From PALSA-129 sp963842505 (GTDB lineage Bacteria; Acidobacteriota; Terriglobia; Bryobacterales; Bryobacteraceae), in assembly GCA_963842505.1 (NCBI GenBank), contig CAWJGZ010000004.1, positions 806,001 through 870,000 of the forward strand: a DNA stretch of 64,000 bases, read 5' to 3'. Shown in pieces: positions 25,408 through 32,649 of the stretch. Within the stretch, counting starts at the first letter, position 1. The number at the start of each line of letters is the position of its first letter. A model generated the notes under the pieces. That model was not told the origin of the DNA. It did not search any database and was given only the letters and a program-made list of their open reading frames with translations. The position numbers and the translations under genes are program-made.

Positions 25408-26541
25408 ATGGATCGTCAATTTTCAGGGGCAGAGCCCTTGTGGAGCCGGTATGCCGGGCAGTTCCCCGTGCGCAACCGGCTGATTTATCTAAACCATGCG
25501 GCCGTCGCGCCGCTTTCCAAGGCGGCCGCGGAGGCCATGAAGAGTCTGGCGGACGATTGTTCACAGTGCGGCAGCCTGCATTACCAGGACTGGCTCGCAG
25601 TATATGAAGGGTTGCGGGTGGCGGTGGCGCGTCTGATTGGGGCGGAGCGCTCGGAGATCGCGCTGGTCAAAAACACGTCGGAAGGGATTGCCACCGTGGC
25701 GATGGGACTGGACTGGAAGCCGGGAGACCGGATGGTGGGCTTCCGCGAGGAATTCCCGGCCAACTACTACCCCTGGAAGCGGTTGGAAGAAAAAGGAATT
25801 GCAGTAACATGGCTGTCGGTGCAGGATCCGCTCGAGCGCATCGAGCAGGCCTGCCGGGGTGCGCGCCTGCTGTCCATCAGCTTTGTGCAATTCCTGTCGG
25901 GGTACCGCGCACCCATTCAAGCGATTGGAGAGATTTGCCATCGTAACCACTGTATTTATTTGGTAGATGCAATTCAGGCGCTGGGCGCTTTTCCGGTGGA
26001 TGTGCGGAGCTGCCATATCGACGCGCTGGCGGCCGACGGCCACAAGTGGCTACTGGGGCCGGAGGGATGCGGCATCTTATACATAAGTCAGGAACTTCAG
26101 GACCGCGTGGAGCCGGTGGAATTCGGCTGGACCAACGTCGCGGGATACGACGATTACGCATCGCGCGATATGACGCTAAGGCAGGATGCCGGGCGATTTG
26201 AGTGCGGCACTCTAAATACTATTGGCTGTTATGGTTTAAAGGCTGCAATTGAGCTGTTACTTGAAGTCGAACTGGGAAAAATCGCTCCGGTTGTCCAGAA
26301 TCTGGGGGACCGGATCTACGAGGGCGTGGTAAGCAAGGGATACGAGGTACTGGGTACGCGAACACCGGAAACCGGAGCTGGGATCGTGAGTTTCCGGAAG
26401 CCGGGGATAGAGGCCGTAGAGGTGGTCAACAAGCTGCGCACAGCCGGAATTGCGGCATCGCCGCGGGCGGGGTGGGTGCGGACTTCACCTCACTTTTATA
26501 TCAGCCCGGCGGATATCGACCAGATGCTTGCGGAACTATAA
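25408..26541 (+). CDS. Class V aminotransferase (cysteine desulfurase-like fold)
   Basis: PLP enzyme of 377 residues. It has LIYLNHAAVAPLSKAAAEAM at the N-terminus, the phosphate-binding KNTSEGIATV, and IYLVDAIQALGAFPVDVR. The catalytic Lys is in ADGHKWLLGPEGCGILYIS (about residue 213). The family includes cysteine desulfurases, isopenicillin-N epimerase-like enzymes and kynureninases. The first residues (YLNHAAVAP) are most like the epimerase-like/selenocysteine-lyase branch, and a desulfurase active-site Cys loop is not obvious. Substrate unknown. Neighbouring genes do not help. Confidence 0.88.
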   Translation: MDRQFSGAEPLWSRYAGQFPVRNRLIYLNHAAVAPLSKAAAEAMKSLADDCSQCGSLHYQDWLAVYEGLRVAVARLIGAERSEIALVKNTSEGIATVAMGLDWKPGDRMVGFREEFPANYYPWKRLEEKGIAVTWLSVQDPLERIEQACRGARLLSISFVQFLSGYRAPIQAIGEICHRNHCIYLVDAIQALGAFPVDVRSCHIDALAADGHKWLLGPEGCGILYISQELQDRVEPVEFGWTNVAGYDDYASRDMTLRQDAGRFECGTLNTIGCYGLKAAIELLLEVELGKIAPVVQNLGDRIYEGVVSKGYEVLGTRTPETGAGIVSFRKPGIEAVEVVNKLRTAGIAASPRAGWVRTSPHFYISPADIDQMLAEL

Positions 26542-26576
26542 ATAAGCAGAAAGCAAGATCACGCCGCAGCGAGCTT

Positions 26577-27097
26577 TTAGGCCGAATATAGATCGCCCGC
26601 CAGATACTTGAGACCGCTATCAACGGCTACAGTGACCACCGTCGATTCGGGCCTGAGCTCGCCCGCAAGCTGTACGGCGGCGGCCACATTCATTCCCGTG
26701 GACGTGCCCGCGAAGACACCTTCTTCGCGGGCCAGGCGGCGGGCCATGGCGCGCGCGGCGCTCTCTTCAACGGTGCGGATTTCGTCATAATCGCCGGGCT
26801 TGACGTGGGGCGGCCAGTAGCCTACGCCGATCCCTTCCACGCGGTGTGCCCCGCCCTTGCCGGTGGTGAGGACCGGGGACGCGGCGGGCTCCAGAGCCAC
26901 AATCCGGGCCTTCGATTGGGCAGCCTTCAGCGCGCGAGACACGCCGACCAACATTCCCGCCGTCCCCACCGCGCCGCAGAACGCCGTGACCGCGCAGCCC
27001 AACTGGACCAGCAGTTCCTCGCCGATCGCTGCGTAGCCGGCGAAGGCATCGTGGTTATGGCGTCGAGCACCGAGGTGACGGCGGAACGAATTTGCAT
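26577..27097 (-). pseudogene. Remnant of a cysteine-synthase-like PLP enzyme with internal deletion
   Basis: From about 27064 down to 26577 the sequence encodes the intact C-terminal half of a cysteine synthase/cystathionine-synthase-like enzyme: NHDAFAGYAAIGEELLVQLG, AFCGAVGTAGMLVGVSRALK, GVFAGTSTGMNVAAAVQLAG. Immediately upstream, in another frame, ATG 27097 opens MQIRSAVTSVLDAI, a plausible N-terminus of the same family (normally followed by GNTPL). The middle, including the catalytic-Lys region and SGNTG loop, is missing. The simplest reading is an out-of-frame internal deletion with its junction near 27050-27060. A full (though frame-broken) cysK lies at 57.6-58.6 kb. Confidence 0.65.
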
Positions 27098-27245
27098 GGC
27101 AGAAACTATTGTCCCGCGAATATCGCGAGCGGCCTGCGGGCGGCGATCTATCTGGCCCGCCCCACCACCGGGCGAGGAATTGTAAGTAGAGGACAAGCTC
27201 CGCTCCTGTGCATCTCTGCTAAAATCGCATCGCGTATCTAATCGT

Positions 27246-28610
27246 ATGACACCGTCTCGTCATGTGGTATTAGTTCTGGCCCTGGTCCCGCTGGCCTTCC
27301 GCGCTCTCGCGCAAACTCCGCCCAAAGGCCGCAGCGACCCATCATTTACGCAACCCTCGCTCGCCGACGGCGTCGACTATGTGGTCCCCACCGAGGCCGA
27401 AATCAAAGCCACTCTCGACCGCGTCTTCGGCTACATCGTTCGCTCCACCGCCTACCGCATCATCGATACGCAAACCGGCCAGCCCGTCACCGATTTCAGC
27501 CATCCTATCAAGACCGCTGGCGTAGACAACCGCACCGGGCAGTTCAACGATTGGGACTATCCCGTGGGCGTGATCCTGGCCGGCCTGCTGAATGTGAGCG
27601 ACGTCACCGGCGACCCGCGCTATTCCGATTACACGCTGAAGAATTTCGATTTCATTTTCGACCACCTGGATTACTTCCGGAGGCAGGCCGCCCAGTTCGG
27701 CGCTCAATCCTACGGCTACCGCCGGCTGCTGGAAATGCGCGCCCTGGACGATTGCGGCGCCATCGGGGCGGCCCTGATCAAGGCCTACGCCAGGAAACCG
27801 GACCAGCGCTACCGCTCGACCATCGACGTGGTCGCCGATTACATCGCTCATAAGCAGATGCGCCTGCCCGATGGCACGCTGGCCCGCCCGCGGCCGCAAC
27901 CGGTGTCTGTGTGGGCGGACGATGCCTATATGTCCGTCCCATTCCTGGCGCAGATGGGCAAACTCACGGGAGACCGCGCGTGGTACGACGATGCCGCGCG
28001 CCAGGTCATCGGCATGTCCCAGCGCCTCCAGGATCCCCGCACCGGCCTCTACGGCCACGCCTGGTACGAAAACACCGCATCCTACGATCCCCGCTTCTAC
28101 TGGGGCCGCGGCGGCGGATGGGTGCTCATGGCTACCGCCGAGCTGCTGTCCGTAATGCCTGAGGACCATCCCAGCCGCGCCCAGGTTCTCGATATCTTCC
28201 GCTCCGCCGCGCGGGGCGTTGTCGCAGTGCAGAGCTCAACCGGTATGTGGCACCAGTTACTGGAAAAGACCGATAGCTATCTCGAGTCTTCCGCCACGGC
28301 TATGTTCACCTTTGCCATCGCGCGCGGCGTCAACCGCGGCTGGCTCACGCCGGTCTACGCTCCGGTGGCTCAGGCCGGCTGGCAGGCCCTGGCCACCCGC
28401 GTGCGCCCCGATGGCCGCGTAGCGGGCATTTGCGTCAGCACTACCGCCGCTTACGACGCCGTGTATTATTACAACCGGCCCACCGACCTCGACGCCATGC
28501 AGGGCTACGGTCCGGTCTTAATGGCCGGCGCCGAAGTCATCACGATGCTCCGTTCCTTCGACATCGAACATAATCTCAACACGTTCCATTACCGCGTCAA
28601 GAAAAAGTAA
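27246..28610 (+). CDS. Secreted GH105 unsaturated rhamnogalacturonyl hydrolase-like protein
   Basis: A 454-residue (alpha/alpha)6-barrel glycosidase. A signal peptide ends near residue 22 (FRALAQ). The family pieces NDWDYPVGVILAGLLNVSDV, SVWADDAYMSVPFLAQMGKL, HAWYEN and FYWGRGGGWVLMATAELL are present, with the Asp of WADDAYM and the His of HAWYEN as likely catalytic and binding residues. YteR/GH88/GH105 enzymes remove unsaturated uronic acid from pectin lyase products. It is followed after 18 bases by a DUF4861 gene, a pairing typical of pectin-degrading loci. Confidence 0.9.
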   Translation: MTPSRHVVLVLALVPLAFRALAQTPPKGRSDPSFTQPSLADGVDYVVPTEAEIKATLDRVFGYIVRSTAYRIIDTQTGQPVTDFSHPIKTAGVDNRTGQFNDWDYPVGVILAGLLNVSDVTGDPRYSDYTLKNFDFIFDHLDYFRRQAAQFGAQSYGYRRLLEMRALDDCGAIGAALIKAYARKPDQRYRSTIDVVADYIAHKQMRLPDGTLARPRPQPVSVWADDAYMSVPFLAQMGKLTGDRAWYDDAARQVIGMSQRLQDPRTGLYGHAWYENTASYDPRFYWGRGGGWVLMATAELLSVMPEDHPSRAQVLDIFRSAARGVVAVQSSTGMWHQLLEKTDSYLESSATAMFTFAIARGVNRGWLTPVYAPVAQAGWQALATRVRPDGRVAGICVSTTAAYDAVYYYNRPTDLDAMQGYGPVLMAGAEVITMLRSFDIEHNLNTFHYRVKKK

Positions 28611-28628
28611 CTTGGCGGGAGAACAAAC

Positions 28629-29783
28629 ATGCGTAGGCACCTTTTCGGATTGATCATATCGCTGGCGTCCAGCCTGGCCGCCGCGCCGGGCGTTGCGGTC
28701 ACGGTTCGTAACCCCATCGATCTCGCGCGCCCCGCCGAAACCATCGTCCTGCGGGTCGCCGAGCTCCACGACCTGCTCACCTTCAAGGACGCACGCGAAA
28801 TCCACGTTCGCGCCGAAGGCTCCGATAAGGATCTGATCATCCAGGCTGTCGATACCGATGGTGACGGAAAATTCGAGGAATTCCTCTTTCAGGCCGATTT
28901 CGCGCCGCGCCAGACCCGCGTCTTCCTGCTCACCGCCGGCGACCGCCAGATCGCCCGCGTTGAAGACTACAAGACTTACGGCCGCTTCGTCAGGGAGCGC
29001 CTGGACGATTTCGCCTGGGAGAACGACCGCATCGCCCACCGCATGTATGGCAAGGCGCTCGAAACCTGGACTCAGGAGCCGCTCACTTCCAGTTCAGTGG
29101 ATGTCTGGACCAAGCGCGTCCCCAAACTGGTCATCAACGACTGGTACATGATGGACGATTACCACAAGGAGCACGGACAGGGCGGCGATTTCTATCCAGC
29201 CGGCAAGACCCGGGGCGATGGCGGCACGGGAATCTGGGCCGGTGGCAAGCTCTATCCCTCCGCAAATTTCCGCGATTCCAAAGTGTATGCCGTGGGCCCC
29301 ATTCGCGTCCTGTTCGAACTCACCTACGAAGCTTGGTCCGCGGGGGGCGTGCGCGTGTCCGAAAAGAAACGGATTTCACTCGATGCCGGTTCTAACCTGG
29401 ACCGCTTTGAATCCCGCTATACCATCGACGGAAGCGCCGCCAATCTGATGCACGCCTGCGGCATCCGTAAACTGCAGGGAACCGCCGTGCAGTCCGACAA
29501 GGAGCATGGCTGGATGCGCACCTGGGAAGATGTGAAAGAGGGCCCCAGCCAGTTAGGCCAGGCCGTTCTCGCCGACCCGGCAGCCATCGCGAGCTTCACC
29601 GAGGACGATCTCAATTACCTCATGCTTACCAGGATTGAGCCCGGCCGTCCTTGTATGACTTATGCCGGTTTCGCTTCCACGCTGGGCGCTGATTTTCATA
29701 CCCACGCGGAGTGGGATCGCTATGTGGCCGATACCGCCGCCCGCTTGCGAACCCCCGTCGAGGTCAAACTCGAAAAACGGTAG
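28629..29783 (+). CDS. Secreted DUF4861 protein
   Basis: A 384-residue exported protein. A signal peptide (MRRHLFGLIISLASSLAAA) leads into a DUF4861 beta-sandwich domain. Recognisable stretches are DTDGDGKFEEFLFQADFAPR (residues of about 78-97), WENDRIAHRMYGKAL and GTGIWAGGKLYPSANF. DUF4861 proteins are commonly encoded with GH105 and polysaccharide-lyase genes and are thought to act on oligosaccharides from pectin, though activity is unproven. The ribosome-binding site GGGAG lies eight bases before the ATG. It is almost certainly co-transcribed with the GH105 gene. Confidence 0.88.
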   Translation: MRRHLFGLIISLASSLAAAPGVAVTVRNPIDLARPAETIVLRVAELHDLLTFKDAREIHVRAEGSDKDLIIQAVDTDGDGKFEEFLFQADFAPRQTRVFLLTAGDRQIARVEDYKTYGRFVRERLDDFAWENDRIAHRMYGKALETWTQEPLTSSSVDVWTKRVPKLVINDWYMMDDYHKEHGQGGDFYPAGKTRGDGGTGIWAGGKLYPSANFRDSKVYAVGPIRVLFELTYEAWSAGGVRVSEKKRISLDAGSNLDRFESRYTIDGSAANLMHACGIRKLQGTAVQSDKEHGWMRTWEDVKEGPSQLGQAVLADPAAIASFTEDDLNYLMLTRIEPGRPCMTYAGFASTLGADFHTHAEWDRYVADTAARLRTPVEVKLEKR

Positions 29784-29797
29784 CCCTGGCGATTGAC

Positions 29798-30031
29798 TTA
29801 GTTGGCCACCAGCGTCTTCTTGCGGCGCGCCGCCCAATACTTTCTCATACGCTCCGATACTTCGCGTCGCTCCTCAGGGCCCATCGATTTCCGGCCTCGA
29901 TTGGACTTCTTGTGGGGAGGCACTCCTGCCGCCGAACCCTGCTGCAACGCCTCGAGAGACGTGATCACGTGCTCCAGCCGTTCCCGCTGAGTATAGAGGT
30001 CTTTCAGAACTTTCCTTAAGTCAATTGGCAT
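29798..30031 (-). CDS. Small basic protein with C-terminal RKSM...RKYW motif
   Basis: A 77-residue protein. It has an N-terminal helix (MPIDLRKVLKDLYTQRERLE, then HVITSLEALQQG), a Gly/Pro/Lys linker and a basic C-terminus (RGRKSMGPEERREVSERMRK, then YWAARRKK). The last part follows the pattern (K/R)(K/R)xMS/Gxxx-R-(R/E)xIxxxxxxRWxxxxK. The same pattern appears in the divergently oriented gene at 30518-30751. The pattern resembles short basic DNA-binding motifs, such as NUMOD3-like segments. Nucleic-acid binding is inferred. The start at ATG 30031 was chosen because the protein begins with a clean helix there. Confidence 0.6.
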   Translation of the reverse strand: MPIDLRKVLKDLYTQRERLEHVITSLEALQQGSAAGVPPHKKSNRGRKSMGPEERREVSERMRKYWAARRKKTLVAN

Positions 30032-30517
30032 CGGCTTATTCAGTCCACAGCACGAAGTGGCTCTCGATGGAGCCAAGACTGATTGTATTGTAAGGTGCTA
30101 GCTATATGAAAAGAAATGCTATAAATGATCCGAACGTACTATGCGCTGGTCTAATACGTCGATCAGTCAGGACCGTACCGGTACGGAAGGAATATTACTG
30201 ATTTCTGGGGAAACTCTTGTAAGCTATGCCAGTTCTGCTCTCCCCCTTCGATTCCGCACCGCCAACACTCCGGTATTGGACTATAGGTCCTGGTTGGTAC
30301 CAATCCAACGTTTAAGATGGGAATTTCCTATCGCCGCTGGCGATGTTTTATCGAATCTCCCCTCCGCAACTCAAGTTTTGCCGGTAAGGCCACGGAGCGC
30401 GAGCCCTCGCGGAGGCCGGCGCTCCGCCCGAATCCTCGATGGAAGCCTGCCCTCGCCCTAAAACCTCCACTAAGATTCCTTGCACGTTCTCACTACGGCA
30501 ATGATAGACTGTTACCG
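30032..30517. other. Gene-free stretch with a 14-bp perfect palindrome
   Basis: No coding region is supported in this 486-base stretch between two divergent small genes. It contains a perfect palindrome CCGTACCGGTACGG (30173-30186). It is also A/T-richer than its surroundings around 30080-30160, so promoters for one or both flanking genes probably lie here. I recognise no RNA gene or mobile element. Confidence 0.5.
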
Positions 30518-30751
30518 ATGAAATCAGATCGTTCCTTTCTAGAAGCTGCCTTGTTGGGTTATCAGGCAAAGGTCGCCGAGATACAACAAGCCATGCTAAG
30601 TATTCGTGCACTGCTGGGTCAGGCGCCAGCCGCTGCTGAGCCTTCCGCTAAGCCGGCCAAGCGGAAAATGTCGGCTGCGGGCCGTCGCAGAATTGCAGCC
30701 GCTCAGAAAAAGCGCTGGGCTGAATATAACAAGCGGAAAGCAGCCGGCTAA
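30518..30751 (+). CDS. Small basic protein with C-terminal RKMS...QKKRWAEYNKRK motif
   Basis: A 77-residue protein: helix MKSDRSFLEAALLGYQAKVA, then EIQQAMLSIRALLGQ, an Ala/Pro/Lys linker, then KRKMSAAGRRRIAAAQKKRW and AEYNKRK. Length, layout and C-terminal motif match the protein encoded at 29798-30031 on the other strand, so the two are probably paralogues. The basic C-terminal motif is one I associate with small acidobacterial proteins. Binding to nucleic acid is likely but unproven. The start is ATG 30518. Confidence 0.6.
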   Translation: MKSDRSFLEAALLGYQAKVAEIQQAMLSIRALLGQAPAAAEPSAKPAKRKMSAAGRRRIAAAQKKRWAEYNKRKAAG

Positions 30752-30794
30752 TGAACCTGAGGCGGCGCGCCCGGACTACTGGCGCGCCTTAGAG

Positions 30795-31325
30795 GACCAG
30801 TGCGTTGCAGCATCTTAAAAGTAAGATAGCTCTGCGCGCGATACTGGGGCCGCATACCGAACAGCACGACGGGGCCGCTTCCCATGGGCGCATTGACTAC
30901 AGCTGCGCGGCCAGAAATGATTTTTCACCCACCAGCCAACCCGACACCAAGACGCCCGATTCAACATAGCGCGCCACCACTGGTAATTGCGTATGCCAGT
31001 CCGCCCGCCTGAATTTCCGCATCTCGCAGCCCGGTGTAAGCAAACCTGAACTGCTCCAGCAGCCAGCGCGTCCAGCCTTCGTCCCTGTTGACCTGCCACG
31101 GGTGGTAGAGTCCCACCCGCGGCTGCTTCAATTCCTTCCATCCGGCGCGCCGTTGCAGCGAAAAATCGCCTCTTGCCTGATCGCGCCACACTGCGGCGCC
31201 GCTCTTCCAGGCGTGCGTCACAGCCCTCCACGAATCCATATCGGCCGCCGCCAGCACCGGGCCATCAGCAGCGGAAGAGTGTTGGCCGTCGCGTCGTACG
31301 GTTTTTTCGGGGACCGCCGGGGTAC
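30795..31325 (-). pseudogene. Degraded C-terminal part of an M14-type zinc carboxypeptidase
   Basis: Reading the minus strand, four segments in changing frames line up in order with the C-terminal half of acidobacterial M14 peptidases. They are KPYDATANTLPLLM (about 31318-31277), VLAAADMDSW on to PRVGLYHPWQVNRDEGWTRW, LLEQFRFAYTGLRDAEIQAG (about 31260-30990), YVESGVLVSGWLVGEKSFLA (about 30966-30900), and AVVNAPMGSGPVVLFGMRPQ, YRAQSYLTFKML (about 30900-30810). Frame changes, an internal deletion and loss of the N-terminal catalytic half show the gene is dead. It lies next to a palindromic repeat at 31341-31406, which may mark a rearrangement point. Confidence 0.7.
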
Positions 31326-31340
31326 AGCCGGTCTTCCTCG

Positions 31341-31406
31341 GAACAGAACCGAGAGCGTTAGCGAGCAGCCGCCACGCAGCCTGGAGCTGGCTGCTCGCTA
31401 ACGCTC
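31341..31406 (+). repeat. Dispersed palindromic element, copy 1
   Basis: An 18-bp perfect inverted repeat (31353-31370 and 31389-31406, GAGCGTTAGCGAGCAGCC and its complement) flanks an 18-base loop, with imperfect pairing outward (GAACAGAACC against CTGTTC). Copy 2 lies at 38288-38361. It has the same loop length, and its loop matches the reverse complement of this loop at 15 of 18 positions, so the two copies are in opposite orientation. The right flank GTGCTGAATAGTTGGC (31415-31430) recurs with one change at 38648-38663. A REP-like family is likely. The gap from here to 31678 shows no gene. Confidence 0.75.
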
Positions 31407-31678
31407 GCTGTTCCGTGCTGAATAGTTGGCACGCTCAGGATCGTTTGTTTCTCTGGGAAATCGCGATGCTATCCAGTTTTATGTCGCACACCACTCGGAG
31501 CCTGACCTCCAATCCACCATTGCGGGTAGTGTTATAATCACTCATTATGTCGATTCCTTAGTTCACTTTTCTGTTCTCCGGGGGCCTCTGCTCCCACCGC
31601 GTTTCCAAGCTGCTTTCCGCTCCCTGAGCGAGCCTTTTCGGGCAGCACAAACCATTGAATTTAAAAGGATATTAGAAC

Positions 31679-32152
31679 ATGAGAAGACTATTGTCCGGAG
31701 GCTTGGTGATGTTTGGTATGGTGTCCCTGCCGGTGGTTTTATCGCCGCAGCCGGCGCACCGAGCCCCTGCCCCGGATTATCGCCTTGATTCCCGTTACGC
31801 CGCGCTACGCCTGTTCTTCGGCAAGAGCAATTGCCCCGCTGGGCGCTACGTCTACGAGTTCCTCGATGTAGCCGATACCTATACCCTGGACTGGCGCCTG
31901 CTTCCCAGCATCTCCTATGTGGAATCCACCGGCGGGAAGGCCGGGCGGAATAACAATATCCTGGGCTGGGACTCCGGGCGCGCGCAGTTCCCCACCCCCG
32001 CCGCCGCCATCTACACCGTGGGCTATCACCTGGCCCGCTCGCTGCTCTACCGCGACAAGAGCCTGGACAAGATTTTAGCCACGTACAATCCCGACGCCGC
32101 CTATGGCCGGAAGGTCAAATCCGTAATGCGTCTGATCGCGCCGATTCAGTGA
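31679..32152 (+). CDS. Secreted lysozyme-like (transglycosylase/glucosaminidase-type) protein
   Basis: A 157-residue exported protein. A signal sequence runs to about residue 30 (LLSGGLVMFGMVSLPVVLSP). A small lysozyme-like domain follows, with LDWRLLPSISYVESTGGKAG (a catalytic-Glu position in YVES), then NNILGWDSGRAQFPTPAAAI and a helix near the end. This layout fits bacterial glucosaminidase/soluble-transglycosylase folds that cut peptidoglycan. It is short for a lytic transglycosylase. No neighbours hint at a specific role. Confidence 0.72.
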   Translation: MRRLLSGGLVMFGMVSLPVVLSPQPAHRAPAPDYRLDSRYAALRLFFGKSNCPAGRYVYEFLDVADTYTLDWRLLPSISYVESTGGKAGRNNNILGWDSGRAQFPTPAAAIYTVGYHLARSLLYRDKSLDKILATYNPDAAYGRKVKSVMRLIAPIQ

Positions 32153-32167
32153 TCTCCTGAACCCGGC

Positions 32168-32317
32168 TTAGTGTTCCAGGTGTTGCATCAGCAGGTACAA
32201 CCCGCCGAACAACGCCACCGAAACCGCTGCCACCACCGCCCATCGAAAGAGTCGCTCAAATCGGCTGGCCGGTGGTCCCTCATCCTGGCGAATGTGATCT
32301 CCAAGGGTCTCGAACAT
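32168..32317 (-). CDS. Small single-pass membrane protein (49 aa)
   Basis: A 49-residue frame with an ideal ribosome-binding site: AGGAGG six bases or so before ATG 32317. It reads MFETLGDHIRQDEGPPASRF, then ERLFRWAVVAAVSVALFGGL and YLLMQHLEH. A charged cytoplasmic head precedes one transmembrane helix (about residues 26-43) that ends in HLEH. It is convergent with the lysozyme-like gene (16 bases between stops) and divergent from rpsA. Such small membrane proteins are easily missed; its function is unknown. The combination of ribosome-binding site and clean helix makes it credible. Confidence 0.65.
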   Translation of the reverse strand: MFETLGDHIRQDEGPPASRFERLFRWAVVAAVSVALFGGLYLLMQHLEH

Positions 32318-32459
32318 GCAAACCTCCTAAAAGGCCGGTATAAAGCCGGAACGGCCGGCGCCGGAAAGCCCCTGATCCTATTCAGATCTAGCAGTCTGAT
32401 TGTATCCGAGATTTGCCCCCACGCCAAGAGAAAGCTGCGGCTGGGGCCTGGGGGTACCG

Positions 32460-32489
32460 TTGACAACCTCCAGCGACTCGGCGTATATT
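32460..32489 (+). promoter_or_regulatory. Candidate sigma-70 promoter of rpsA
   Basis: TTGACA (32460-32465) and TATATT (32484-32489) are separated by 18 bases. The expected start near 32496 gives an rpsA leader of about 155 bases, long enough for the autoregulatory folding known in other rpsA leaders. I did not identify a specific fold. The stretch 32318-32649 holds no gene. Confidence 0.65.
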
Positions 32490-32649
32490 TGCTAACATAC
32501 TGATCTTTCAGGTGTTGCTGGTGATCGGCGCATGCTGTGGAATGGAACGCTCGGCGTAAGCGAAGCGCGGGTACCAGTCGGCGCTGACAGCCCGCCAGGG
32601 GAATTCTCGCTATGCAGTCACAGGCGGACCAGTAATCGGCGGAGGCGTA

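Noticed and set aside
30815..31231. A 138-codon minus-strand frame as a new gene
   Set aside because: Other frames of the same region carry M14 peptidase fragments in order. This frame is an accidental opening across the remnant.
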